Shown piece by piece: positions 1-8,377 of a DNA stretch of 46,259 nucleotides. Position 1 is the first letter of the stretch. The number at the start of each line of letters is the position of its first letter. This DNA is from Thermohalobaculum sp035527255. GTDB lineage: Bacteria > Pseudomonadota > Alphaproteobacteria > Rhodobacterales > Rhodobacteraceae. The stretch spans positions 1-46,259 of the forward strand of contig DATLAW010000348.1 of assembly GCA_035527255.1 (NCBI GenBank), in the 5' to 3' direction. Under the pieces are notes generated by a model. That model was not told where the DNA came from, did not search any database, and saw only the letters and a program-made list of their open reading frames with translations. Position numbers and translations under genes: made by a program.

Positions 1-2
1 TT

Positions 3-335
3 TGGCGCGAAGCTCTCGACGGACCGACCAGTGAAATCCCGGCGGCGATGAAAGACGGCAACGGCACCATTGTCGAGCGGCTTCTCGGCGTTGGATCGGA
101 CACCCCGGGGTATTTCGATGTGGTTTTCGGCTCGATCGATATCATGCAGAATCTCATAACCCGCAGCCGAATTGCTGGCGAGCCACCCGACATCATGCTG
201 ACCCCAAAATCGAATGGCATCGGGCTGCTCGATTTCAACCGCTCCGGCGAGGCGATCGAGGAAGGACGCCGCTGCGTTCACCGAATGCTTCCCGCCCTGA
301 GGGAAGTGCTGCGACTGCCGCCAACCGCCCTTTGA
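3..335 (+). CDS. Patatin-like phospholipase family protein, C-terminal end (5' truncated)
   Basis: The reading frame is open from the left edge and ends in TGA at 333-335, leaving about 110 residues. The visible tail contains PDIMLTPKSNGIGLLDF followed by an acidic EAIEEG segment. This matches, from memory, the end of bacterial patatin-like (neuropathy-target-esterase type) lipid hydrolases, where such a motif closes the alpha/beta domain. The catalytic Ser-Asp dyad would lie upstream, outside the window, so activity cannot be judged. The ATG at 48 is internal, because coding continues upstream of it in the same frame. A 92-base gap separates it from the next gene on the same strand, so it may or may not share that operon. 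Family assignment is moderately sure. Confidence 0.6.
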   Translation, partial: WREALDGPTSEIPAAMKDGNGTIVERLLGVGSDTPGYFDVVFGSIDIMQNLITRSRIAGEPPDIMLTPKSNGIGLLDFNRSGEAIEEGRRCVHRMLPALREVLRLPPTAL

Positions 336-427
336 ACAATCTCCAGGTCCAAGCTCGGCATTCCATCGCCCATTTGATGTTTTGTCTGCGGGCTTCCCCG
401 GCCCTCGCATTCGGATAGAATTGGGTC

Positions 428-955
428 ATGGACACCGCGACCAAAACACCTAAACCCCTTGCCCCCGGCCCCGGCGGCCAGGTGATCGTTGCCCGATATG
501 GCCGCGATCTGGAAGATTTCACCGTGGGCGATGTCTACGAGCACCGCCCCGGCCGCACCCTGACCGCCGCCGACAACATCCAGTTCAGTCTGCTGACGAT
601 GAACCGCCACCCGGCCCATTGCGACGATGCCTTCGCGGCCAAAACCCAATTCGGCCAGGCGCTGGTCAACTCGACCCTGACGCTGGCCATCGTCACCGGA
701 TTGACGGTCGACGATGTCAGCGCCCGGGCAATTGCCAATCTGGGCTGGCGCGAGGTCAAACTCACCGCACCAGTTTTTGTCGGCGACACGCTTTATGCCC
801 GAACCAAGGTGCTGGAAGCTCGCCCCTCGAAATCGCGCCGCGGCGAGGGCGTGGTGACCACCCACACCCAAGGCTACAAACAGGACGGCACGGTCGTGCT
901 CAGCTTCGAGCGCATCAGCCTGGTCCATATGCGCGGCCACGGGCCGCAGAATTGA
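428..955 (+). CDS. MaoC family dehydratase (itaconyl/mesaconyl-CoA hydratase-like)
   Basis: A 175-residue single hot-dog-fold enzyme, expected to hydrate or dehydrate an enoyl-CoA in the cytoplasm. The active-site region reads MNRHPAHCD (N59, H61, H64). The acid position carries Asn in the NxHPxH pattern instead of the GDxNPxH of classical R-hydratases. From memory this variant is usual in the subfamily that includes itaconyl-CoA and mesaconyl-CoA hydratases. The following segment, QALVNSTLTLAIVTG, is also typical of that group. It is the first gene of a tight rightward set with MmgE/PrpD, acyl-CoA dehydrogenase and CoA-transferase genes; the next gene starts 12 bases downstream. Its substrate is therefore probably a short branched or dicarboxylic acyl-CoA, but that is inference. 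Confidence 0.85.
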   Translation: MDTATKTPKPLAPGPGGQVIVARYGRDLEDFTVGDVYEHRPGRTLTAADNIQFSLLTMNRHPAHCDDAFAAKTQFGQALVNSTLTLAIVTGLTVDDVSARAIANLGWREVKLTAPVFVGDTLYARTKVLEARPSKSRRGEGVVTTHTQGYKQDGTVVLSFERISLVHMRGHGPQN

Positions 956-967
956 GCGAGGATCCCA

Positions 968-2386
968 ATGAACAAGCAATCCGACATCCTGAGCCAGACG
1001 GCGAAACCCGAGGCCCCGATCAGCGATCGCCTTGCCGCCTTTGCCGTGGAATTGCAGCACGACGCGATCCCGCCAGACGTCCGCATTCGCGCCGCCCACC
1101 ACATGCTGGACGCGGCAGGCATTGCGCTCGCCTCGACCCGTTATGACTTCGCCCACAAGACCCTGGCCGGTCTGCAGGCGCTCGGCAGCGCCGGCGATGT
1201 GCCGGTACTCGGCCTGCCCGCCAGGATGAACCCGCGCGATGCGGCGACGATGAACGGCTTCCTGTGCCACGGCCTTGACTATGACGACACCCACATCTCC
1301 GGCATCATCCACCCCACCGCCAGCGTCATGCCCGCCGTGCTGTCCGCCGCCGCCATGACCGGCACCAGCGGACGCGAGATGCTGACGGCCTATGTCGTCG
1401 GCATCGAGACCGCGACCCGGATCGGCATCTGCGCCAAAAGCGCCTTCCACCAGGTCGGCTTTCACCCCACCGGCATCGTCGGCATCTTCGGCTGTGTGCT
1501 GGCGGCCGGGCGGCTGATGGGGTTGAGCGTCGCCCAACTGGCCCACGCTCAGGGGCTGGTGGTATCGATGGCCGGCGGCTCGATGGAATTCCTTGCCGAC
1601 GGCGCCTGGAACAAACGCTTCCACCCCGGCTGGGCCGCGTCCTCCGCATTGACCGCCGTATCACTGGCCCGCGAGGGCTTTGTCGGCGCCACCAAACCCT
1701 ATGACGGCCGCTTCGGGCTGTTCAACATCTACGGCGGCAAATACACCGACTGGATCGATCTCAGCGGCATCTCGGCGGGCTTCGGCTCGGTGTGGGAGCT
1801 GATGCAGACCGCGATCAAACCGTTCCCCGCCTGCCACTTCACCCATGCCGCCATCGACGCCGGGCTGGCACTGCGCGACCGCTGCCCCGCCGCGCAGATC
1901 GAGCGGATCGAGGTCAGGGTGCCCCAGCAGGTTTTCGGAACCATCTGCGATCCCGTCGCTGCCAAGCGCCGCCCGACCAACGATTACGACGCCAAGTTCT
2001 CGGTGCAGTATCTGGTCGGCACCGCGTTGGTGCATGGCCGCCTTGGCCTGGCCGAGCTCGAGCAGGAATACCTGACCGACCCCGCAACCCTCGCCCTCGC
2101 CGACCGCACCGATTGCGCCGCCTTCGGGGATGGCCCGTTCCCGGCGGCTTACTCGGGCGCCGTGAAGATCACGCTGAAGGACGGCTCGGTCCATGAGCAC
2201 TCCGAGCTGGTCAACCGGGGCGCCGCCGACCGCCCCCTCAGCAATGCCGAAATCGTCACCAAATACCGCGCCAATGCGGCGCTGTGGGCCGGACCCGCCA
2301 AGGTGGCCACGATGGAGGCGTCCTTGCTGGCCCTCGACCAGACCCCACGCGGGCCCGACGCCTTCGCCCCATTCTGTAGCGCCTAA
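968..2386 (+). CDS. MmgE/PrpD family protein (first copy)
   Basis: A 472-residue protein of the MmgE/PrpD family, which includes 2-methylcitrate dehydratase, cis-aconitate decarboxylase and iminodisuccinate epimerase. It has the all-helical N-terminal domain with the LDYDDTH segment near residue 100 and the GFHPTGIVG region that line the pocket in this family. The C-terminal lid domain includes the NDYDAKFSVQY stretch. A GAGGA ribosome-binding site precedes ATG 968. The gene lies between the MaoC hydratase (12-base gap) and the acyl-CoA dehydrogenase (1-base gap), so it is almost certainly co-transcribed. No prpB or prpC gene is nearby, so a methylcitrate-cycle role is not supported. Its substrate is unknown. 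A second, divergent family member lies at 6961. Confidence 0.88.
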   Translation: MNKQSDILSQTAKPEAPISDRLAAFAVELQHDAIPPDVRIRAAHHMLDAAGIALASTRYDFAHKTLAGLQALGSAGDVPVLGLPARMNPRDAATMNGFLCHGLDYDDTHISGIIHPTASVMPAVLSAAAMTGTSGREMLTAYVVGIETATRIGICAKSAFHQVGFHPTGIVGIFGCVLAAGRLMGLSVAQLAHAQGLVVSMAGGSMEFLADGAWNKRFHPGWAASSALTAVSLAREGFVGATKPYDGRFGLFNIYGGKYTDWIDLSGISAGFGSVWELMQTAIKPFPACHFTHAAIDAGLALRDRCPAAQIERIEVRVPQQVFGTICDPVAAKRRPTNDYDAKFSVQYLVGTALVHGRLGLAELEQEYLTDPATLALADRTDCAAFGDGPFPAAYSGAVKITLKDGSVHEHSELVNRGAADRPLSNAEIVTKYRANAALWAGPAKVATMEASLLALDQTPRGPDAFAPFCSA

Positions 2387-2387
2387 A

Positions 2388-3530
2388 ATGGATCCTGAAG
2401 CCGAACGCATGATCCTCGACAGCGTCGAGCGATTCCTGGACCGCGATGTCGCTCCCTACGCCCAAAAACTCGAAGCCGCCGACACCTACCCCGAAGATAT
2501 CGTCGAGCGGATGAAGGAGCTCGGCCTGTTCGGCGCCGTGATCCCCGAGGCATATGGCGGCCTCGGCCTGCCGCCCTCGACCTACGCCAAGATCATCGAG
2601 CGGATCGCCCGGGTGTGGATGTCGGTCTCCGGCATCATCAACTCGCACCTGATCATGGCCCATATCGTCGCCAAGATGGGCACCGACGAGCAAAAGCAGC
2701 ACTTCCTGCCCCGCTTCGCCACCGGCGAGGTGCGCGGCGGACTGGCCCTGACCGAACCGGATTGCGGCACTGATCTGCAGGCGATCCGCACCCACGCCAA
2801 GGTGGACGGCAACGACTATGTGGTCAACGGCACCAAGACCTGGATATCGAACGGCATCCACGGCAGCGCCTTCGCCCTGCTGGTGAAAACCGACCCCCAG
2901 GCCAAACCCCGCCACAAGGGCATGAGCCTGTTCATCGCCGAGAAGGGCGACGGCTTCCGGGCCTCCAAAAAGCTGGAAAAGCTGGGCTACAAGGGCATCG
3001 ACACCGCTGAATTGCTGTTCGAGGATTTCCGCGTGCCCGGCTTAAATCTGATCGGTGGGATCGGCAATGGCATGAAAGCCGCCATCTCCGGGCTTGAACT
3101 TGGCCGGGTGAACGTCGCCGCCCGCGGCGTCGGCGTCGCTCAGGCGGCACTGGACGAGGCGGTCAAATACGCCCAACAGCGCAAGACCTTCGGCAAACCG
3201 ATCCACGAGCATCAGGCGATCGGCCTGAAGCTCGGCGACATGGCGACCCGGGTCGAGGCGGCGCGCCTGCTCACTGAAAAGGCGGCCCAGGCGCTCGATC
3301 GCGGCGAGCGCTGCGACTACGAGGCCGGCATGGCCAAACTGTTTGCGTCCGAAGCAGCGATGGAAAACGCCGCCGAAGCCATGCGAATCCATGGCGGCTA
3401 TGGCTACTCGAAGGAATTCATCGTCGAGCGGCTGTACCGCGATGCACCCCTGCTGTGCATCGGCGAGGGCACCAACGAGATGCAACGCCTGCTGATCGCC
3501 AAGCGCCTGATCGAGCGGAACCCGATTTGA
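2388..3530 (+). CDS. Acyl-CoA dehydrogenase
   Basis: A 380-residue FAD-dependent acyl-CoA dehydrogenase of normal length. It introduces an alpha-beta double bond into an acyl-CoA and passes electrons to ETF. FAD-binding signatures include ALTEPDCGTD near residue 120 and WISNG near residue 148. The catalytic base is E360 in IGEGTNEMQ, the position used by short- and medium-chain members. I chose ATG 2388, which follows the preceding stop codon by one base; the frame is open further upstream but overlaps the PrpD gene. Its stop codon overlaps the TTG start of the CoA-transferase, indicating translational coupling. With the CoA-transferase it could activate and then oxidise a saturated dicarboxylic or branched acid. 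Confidence 0.9.
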   Translation: MDPEAERMILDSVERFLDRDVAPYAQKLEAADTYPEDIVERMKELGLFGAVIPEAYGGLGLPPSTYAKIIERIARVWMSVSGIINSHLIMAHIVAKMGTDEQKQHFLPRFATGEVRGGLALTEPDCGTDLQAIRTHAKVDGNDYVVNGTKTWISNGIHGSAFALLVKTDPQAKPRHKGMSLFIAEKGDGFRASKKLEKLGYKGIDTAELLFEDFRVPGLNLIGGIGNGMKAAISGLELGRVNVAARGVGVAQAALDEAVKYAQQRKTFGKPIHEHQAIGLKLGDMATRVEAARLLTEKAAQALDRGERCDYEAGMAKLFASEAAMENAAEAMRIHGGYGYSKEFIVERLYRDAPLLCIGEGTNEMQRLLIAKRLIERNPI

Positions 3531-4720
3531 CCCTCCCCCTGACCGGCGTTACCGTCCTCGCCGTCGAGCAATACGGTGCCGGGCCGTTCGGGACCATGCT
3601 GCTGGCCGACCTCGGGGCCGAGGTGATCAAGATCGAAAACCCGACGGACGGTGGCGACATGGCCCGCGCCGTCGGCCCGCATTTCCTGCCCGACGGCTCC
3701 AGCCAATTCTTCCATGCCTTCAACCGCAACAAAAGATCGCTGACCCTGAACCTGAAAACCGCCGAGGGGCGCGAGATCTTCCACCAGTTGGTCACTGAGG
3801 CCGACGCGGTGCTGAACAACCTGCGCGGCGACCTGCCCGCAACGTTGGGGCTGGACTACGCAACGCTCGGTCCGGTCAACCCGGCCATCGTTTGCGCCCA
3901 TCTCTCGGCCTATGGCCGCGACGGCCCGCGCAAAACTTGGCCCGGCTACGACTACCTGATGCAGGCCGAGGCCGGCTACCTGTCGCTGACCGGCGAGCCG
4001 GACGGCCCCCCTGCCCGTTTCGGCCTCTCCGTCGTCGATATGATGACCGGCCTGATGGCCGCCTTCGCGCTCGCCAGCGGCGTGATCGGCGCGCGGGCCA
4101 GCGGCAAGGGCATGGACCTCGACACGTCGCTGTTCGACACCGGACTGCACAACCTCAGCTACCTTGCCACCTGGTACCTGAATTCAGGCGTCAACCAGGG
4201 CCGCGAGCCGCGTTCGGCGCATCCCTCGCTGACCCCTTCGCAGCTCTATCGCACCAGCGATGGCTGGCTGTTCGTGATGTGCAACAAGGAGAAGTTCTGG
4301 CCAATCCTGGCTGATGCTCTCGGCCACCCCGAATGGTCCACCGACCCACGCTTCGCCAGCTTCAAAGCCCGGCTGGAACACCGGGCCGAGGTGACTGAGA
4401 TGCTGGATGCCGTGCTGATGCAGCGCACCACTGACGCCTGGCTCGAACTCCTGCGCGGCATCGCCCCGGTCGCACCCGTCAACGATGTGGCAGCGGCGCT
4501 GGAGAACCCCTTCGTCGCCGACCAGAACCGGATCGCCGGTTTCACCGGGCCGGACGGGACCGAGTTGCTGCGCATGTTGGCCGGGCCGGTCCGGGTCGCG
4601 AGGGCTGAACAGCCGACAAAGGCCGGGCCAACGCTGGGCGCCGATACCGGCAAGATTCTGCGCCGCTTAGGCCTCAGTGATACCGAAATCGAGGCGCTGC
4701 GCAGCAAAGGGGTGGTCTAG
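3527..4720 (+). CDS. CaiB/BaiF (class III) CoA-transferase
   Basis: A 397-residue class III CoA-transferase, moving CoA from an acyl-CoA donor to a free carboxylic acid. The N-terminal LADLGAEVIKIE motif is diagnostic, and D171 in the GLSVVDMMTG stretch fits the aspartate that forms the acyl-anhydride/thioester intermediates. Homology begins right at TLPLTGVTV, so the start is taken as TTG 3527, which overlaps the upstream stop as TTGA. The open frame extends to 3455 but that part is out-of-frame acyl-CoA dehydrogenase sequence. It is the last gene of the MaoC-PrpD-ACAD-CoA-transferase set. Donor and acceptor cannot be read from sequence; succinyl-CoA is a common donor in the family. Confidence 0.9.
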   Translation: MTLPLTGVTVLAVEQYGAGPFGTMLLADLGAEVIKIENPTDGGDMARAVGPHFLPDGSSQFFHAFNRNKRSLTLNLKTAEGREIFHQLVTEADAVLNNLRGDLPATLGLDYATLGPVNPAIVCAHLSAYGRDGPRKTWPGYDYLMQAEAGYLSLTGEPDGPPARFGLSVVDMMTGLMAAFALASGVIGARASGKGMDLDTSLFDTGLHNLSYLATWYLNSGVNQGREPRSAHPSLTPSQLYRTSDGWLFVMCNKEKFWPILADALGHPEWSTDPRFASFKARLEHRAEVTEMLDAVLMQRTTDAWLELLRGIAPVAPVNDVAAALENPFVADQNRIAGFTGPDGTELLRMLAGPVRVARAEQPTKAGPTLGADTGKILRRLGLSDTEIEALRSKGVV

Positions 4721-5020
4721 TGGATAGAATCTGACGGTTCGAACCCTGCGGCGATTTCAGACTATTAAAAAAATCACATGATACCAATGAGCTATCCATT
4801 TATCGGCGCGGACTCTTCCGTTTGATTTCAACCACTAGGTCATAACCACACCGCCTGTCGTCTCATTCTGACTGGCCTTGCATGTGTCCATGCGCTCGGG
4901 CATGGCGTCGGGCACGGTGATTTGGAATCGTGTGGAATATGCACGTTAAAGAACTTGTGAGCGTCAGGCAAAGTTTGCTAGATGACGGTCGGGCATTCTC
5001 ATGATGGAAGTGACGAGCAT
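4721..5020. other. AT-richer intergenic stretch
   Basis: About 300 bases between the CoA-transferase and a small orphan gene. No ORF here has a convincing ribosome-binding site. A short segment at 4752-4768 resembles a tRNA T-loop, but the pieces do not fold into a tRNA. The lower GC continues into the following gene, so the stretch presumably carries that gene's promoter; no clear sigma-70 box stands out. Confidence 0.4.
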
Positions 5021-5500
5021 ATGAGCGAAGTAAAAGCTCCCAAAAAAGCTGCGGCTGAGCCAAAGAAGTCCGAGGCAAAGAACACTGAGGTAAAGAAGAC
5101 GGAATCTGCGCAACCTACAGCAGTTTCTGAAACTACTTCGGCTGATAAGTCTGCAGATAAATCGGCAGATAAGGCGGGTGCGTCGCCCAAATCTGCATCT
5201 CAATCGTCTATTAGTCATTTCTCAAGCGTGTCGACGCCAGAATACCGTGCCGGCTGGAATAGTATATTTGGCGGTGCGGAAGCTGCCAAAAAGCCAAAGT
5301 CGAAGACAAAAAAAGCAGACGACTTTCCCGATCACTTTGCGATCATTGATCAAGATATCGATCCAGAACTGCGAAATTTGTTGTATAAGGCGTTCACAAA
5401 ACAGGCTAAAAACCAAGGGCTTAGTCCGGCTAAGATCAAAAAATTAGCCAGCATTGAATATAGCATTAATTGCAAGGTCAGAAAAAACTCGGGCTCATGA
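5021..5500 (+). CDS. Small Lys/Ala/Ser-rich hypothetical protein
   Basis: A 159-residue protein of unrecognised function. Residues 1-65 are low-complexity and strongly charged (Lys/Glu/Ala/Ser), including three SADK units encoded by 12-bp DNA repeats. Residues 73-84 hold a compact PEYRAGWNSIFG motif. A second basic patch (KKPKSKTKK) follows, and the C-terminal 50 residues look like a small helical domain starting DPELRNLLYKAF. There is no signal peptide or membrane segment. ATG 5021 is preferred because GGAAG lies 10 bases upstream, while in-frame ATG 4982 has no Shine-Dalgarno. GC is clearly lower than in flanking genes. It stands alone between oppositely organised operons. The disordered basic tail plus small domain suggests binding to nucleic acid or a partner protein, but that is a guess. 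Confidence 0.7.
   Translation: MSEVKAPKKAAAEPKKSEAKNTEVKKTESAQPTAVSETTSADKSADKSADKAGASPKSASQSSISHFSSVSTPEYRAGWNSIFGGAEAAKKPKSKTKKADDFPDHFAIIDQDIDPELRNLLYKAFTKQAKNQGLSPAKIKKLASIEYSINCKVRKNSGS
5138..5173 (+). repeat. Three tandem 12-bp in-frame repeats (SADK units)
   Basis: Three consecutive 12-base units (5138-5149, 5150-5161, 5162-5173) differ at one to three positions and encode SADK each time. They are an in-frame microsatellite within the low-complexity tail of the small protein and may vary in number between strains. Confidence 0.8.
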
Positions 5501-5639
5501 TTCATACTGCTAAATGATTAGCTCGTCCGGCATCCACATTATCGGGTCCTGAAGCGGCTTGCGCTAAAGCGTGATGGCGGCTCGCTTTCCGCGCGCGCCT
5601 TCAGGTCAACCCAAGAATTGCGAAACCGCCCGGCGCGCC

Positions 5640-6854
5640 CTACTCCCGCTCGCCGGGAAACAGCAACACCCCCGCCACCACCACATTGAACGCCGCGATC
5701 AGCAGGAACGGCAGCGCATAGCCGCCCGAGATTTCGATCAGCCCCCAGAACACCGGCGCCGACAGCATCCAGCCGATCGACAGGAACGAAAACGCCCGGC
5801 CGTTCATCTCCGCCAGATCCGCGTCGTCGACTTTGAAACTCATCGCGGTGACGAAGACCGAGTTCCAGCATTGCCCGGAGATGCCGCAAGCCATCGCCAG
5901 CGGGATCAGCAGCCACGTCGGGCTATCGCTGTCGATGGTCAGCAGCGCCAGCAGCGTGACCACGGTCATCATCGCGATCCCGGCCAGCACGGCCTGGGCA
6001 TTGCCCGTGCGATCACACAACCAACCCAATGCAGGCCGTCCGAACAGCGCCGTCAGGTGCAGGTTCGAGGCAAATATTCCTGCCGCCACCGGTGACAGCC
6101 CGGCGACCTCCAGCAGGTACAGGTACGAGAAGAACGTCACCGCCGTCTGGGTGATGGCAAAGGCCAGCCCGGCACCCCACAGAAACCGCAAATGCGGCGG
6201 CACATGATACCGCGCCCGCAGCCCGCGCCACGAGAAATCCGACTGCGCGATCACCCGCACCCGGCCCTCGCTGCCCAGCCGGAACAGCGGGCGGGCAACA
6301 AAGGTAAACACCACCGCCGCGAACAGCGTCGCCGCGACGGACAATACCCCTGCCCGCCACCCGGCATAGATCATCAACGGCGGCAAGGCCCGCCCGATCA
6401 GCGCCGCCGCCGCCGGCACCGAGGAATGCCGGATCGCCAGGAATAATCCGCGCCGCGACCGCTCGGCGCTCTGGGTCACCAACGTCATGCCGATAGCACC
6501 CTGCGGCCCATAGGCGAGGCCGAACAGGAACGCCGACAGCATGGTAGCGCTCCACACCGCCGCCAGGTTAAACAACACCGCACACCCCATCGCGGCCAGC
6601 ACCAGCGCAATCGCCCCCATGCCGCCGAAGCGCCCGACCAACCGGCCGGTCGAGGGGCTGGAGAAGAACGTGCCGAGGAAGATGAAACTGACCGCCAGCC
6701 CAAAATCGCGCTCGTTCAGCCCGGTCTCGCTGGCCAGTTCCGGCGCTAGCAGCGTATAGCTCCAGAACCCGACCGCCGCCGCCCCTTGCGTCATCGAGGC
6801 GCCGAACAGCACTCCTAGGGCGCTGGGTTTTGGAATGCTGGCGGGCGATATCAT
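5640..6854 (-). CDS. Major facilitator superfamily transporter
   Basis: A 404-residue polytopic membrane protein with the 12-helix MFS pattern. The loop between helices 2 and 3 reads GRLVGRFGG, a relaxed version of the MFS motif A, and GRPALGWLCDRTG repeats it in the second half. It is expected in the inner membrane as a secondary carrier; the substrate is not evident. It is divergent from the second MmgE/PrpD gene with only 106 bases between the starts, so shared control with that catabolic set is likely. Similar carriers near hydrolases usually import organic acids or amides, which is only inference here. Confidence 0.85.
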   Translation of the reverse strand: MISPASIPKPSALGVLFGASMTQGAAAVGFWSYTLLAPELASETGLNERDFGLAVSFIFLGTFFSSPSTGRLVGRFGGMGAIALVLAAMGCAVLFNLAAVWSATMLSAFLFGLAYGPQGAIGMTLVTQSAERSRRGLFLAIRHSSVPAAAALIGRALPPLMIYAGWRAGVLSVAATLFAAVVFTFVARPLFRLGSEGRVRVIAQSDFSWRGLRARYHVPPHLRFLWGAGLAFAITQTAVTFFSYLYLLEVAGLSPVAAGIFASNLHLTALFGRPALGWLCDRTGNAQAVLAGIAMMTVVTLLALLTIDSDSPTWLLIPLAMACGISGQCWNSVFVTAMSFKVDDADLAEMNGRAFSFLSIGWMLSAPVFWGLIEISGGYALPFLLIAAFNVVVAGVLLFPGERE

Positions 6855-6960
6855 CAGGGTGATTGTCTCATGGCTTCGCGCCCGGCTTGGGCCTGTGCTA
6901 GCCTATACCTGAACGCCCGCCGCTTAAGGGGGAAACCGCCAAGGCCAAAAGGGTATCATA

Positions 6961-8325
6961 ATGGTGATTGCCGAACTCGATCCACGACCGCAACCCGAAA
7001 CCCACGGCCTCTCGACTGAGATCGCCGAATGGACCGCGACCTGCCCGGCGCCGTCCCCGCGCGCGCTGGCCTGGGCCAGGCACGCTCTGCTCGACTGGCT
7101 CGGCGTCACCATCGCTGGTTCGCGTGAGCCCCTGTCGGCGATCCTGCGCGACGAGCTGGCCCAAGGCACCGGGTCCTGCACCCTGATCGGCGCCGGAGCC
7201 AGCACAGATCTCCACAACGCCGCCCTGATCAACGGCACCGCCGGCCATGCCCTCGACTACGACGACGTCGCCCGCGAGATGGAGGGCCACCCGACCAGCC
7301 CAGTCGCCCCCGCCGTGATCGCTCTGGCCGAGCACATCGGCGCCAGTGGTGCGGCCGTCCTCGATGCGCTGATCGTCGGCGTCGAGGTCGAGAACGCCCT
7401 CGGCCTGATGACCCAGGGCGCCCACTACGCCGCCGGGTTCCACGCCACCGGCACCATCGGCAGCCTCGGCGCGGCGATGGCCTGTGCCCGGCTGTTGAGA
7501 CTGGACACGGCCCAAACCGCCGCCGCCCTCGGCATCGCCGCCTCGCAAGCCGCCGCCCTGAAGTGCAATTTTGGCACCATGGTCAAGCCGTTCCATGCCG
7601 GCAAGGCGGCGGCCAACGGCCTGCTGGCCGCCCGTCTGGCAGCAGGCGGCTTCACCGCCAACCCAGACGCAATCGAGGCGCCGCAGGGCTTCATGGCCAC
7701 CCAAAGCCCGAATTTCCAGCCAACCCCGTTCCGGCCAAACCCCACTGCCCCGCTTTGGATCGAGCGCACCCTCTTCAAATACCATGCCGCCTGCTATTCG
7801 ACCCACGCCACCATCGACGCGGTTGGCCAGCTCCGCCGTGACCACGCGCTTCAGCTTGCCGATATGGCCGCGCTCACCCTGACCGTCAGCCCGCGCCACC
7901 TCAACGTCTGCAATATCCCGGAGCCGGAAACCGGCCTGCAAATGAAATTCTCGCTTCGCCACCTCGCGGCCATGGCCCTGGACGGCGCCGCGACCAGCGC
8001 GCTCACAACCTACTCCGACACCAACGCCAACGACCCCCGCTATATCGCCGCCCGGCGCAAGGTGACCGTGGTTGCCGAGCCGAACCGTGACCGCATGGTG
8101 ACCCATGTCGAAATCACCCTGACCGATGGCCGCCGCCTGATGGCCGAGGTTGATGTCGGCCAGCCCGCGAACAACCTCCCTGACCAATGGCAACGCCTCG
8201 CGACCAAATTCACCGCCATAGCTGCCCCGATGGTTGGCCCGGACCGCGCCGCCGACCTCACCGCCCAGATCGGCACCATCGAGCGGACCGACGATATCCA
8301 CGCCCTGATGGCATTGGCCCGTTGA
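6961..8325 (+). CDS. MmgE/PrpD family protein (second copy)
   Basis: A 454-residue MmgE/PrpD-family protein, clearly related to but divergent from the copy at 968. It has the family hallmarks HALDYDDVA (about residues 98-106) and GFHATGTIG (about 160), with KCNFGTMVKPFHAGKAA in the pocket-lining region. An AAGGG ribosome-binding site precedes ATG 6961. Neighbours are an MFS carrier transcribed divergently and, downstream, a MOSC protein and an M20-type amidohydrolase. No methylcitrate-cycle genes are present. The family covers dehydratases, decarboxylases and epimerases, so the reaction cannot be stated; the neighbourhood suggests use of a nitrogen-containing or hydroxylated acid. Confidence 0.87.
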   Translation: MVIAELDPRPQPETHGLSTEIAEWTATCPAPSPRALAWARHALLDWLGVTIAGSREPLSAILRDELAQGTGSCTLIGAGASTDLHNAALINGTAGHALDYDDVAREMEGHPTSPVAPAVIALAEHIGASGAAVLDALIVGVEVENALGLMTQGAHYAAGFHATGTIGSLGAAMACARLLRLDTAQTAAALGIAASQAAALKCNFGTMVKPFHAGKAAANGLLAARLAAGGFTANPDAIEAPQGFMATQSPNFQPTPFRPNPTAPLWIERTLFKYHAACYSTHATIDAVGQLRRDHALQLADMAALTLTVSPRHLNVCNIPEPETGLQMKFSLRHLAAMALDGAATSALTTYSDTNANDPRYIAARRKVTVVAEPNRDRMVTHVEITLTDGRRLMAEVDVGQPANNLPDQWQRLATKFTAIAAPMVGPDRAADLTAQIGTIERTDDIHALMALAR

Positions 8326-8377
8326 CCATCCCCTCCGCCGCCCAATACACCGTTCAGCGAAACCGAGGGGAACAACC

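Noticed and set aside
278..1624. Long minus-strand ORF of 448 codons opposite the MaoC and PrpD genes
   Set aside because: Its translation is Gly/His/Arg-rich with no family pattern, and it mirrors two well-supported plus-strand genes; it is a GC-rich antisense shadow.
4730..4770. Possible tRNA gene
   Set aside because: T-loop and D-loop-like pieces exist, but the T-stem does not pair and there is no anticodon arm or acceptor stem.
5138..5173. CRISPR-like repeat array
   Set aside because: The units are contiguous 12-mers without spacers and are in frame in a coding region.
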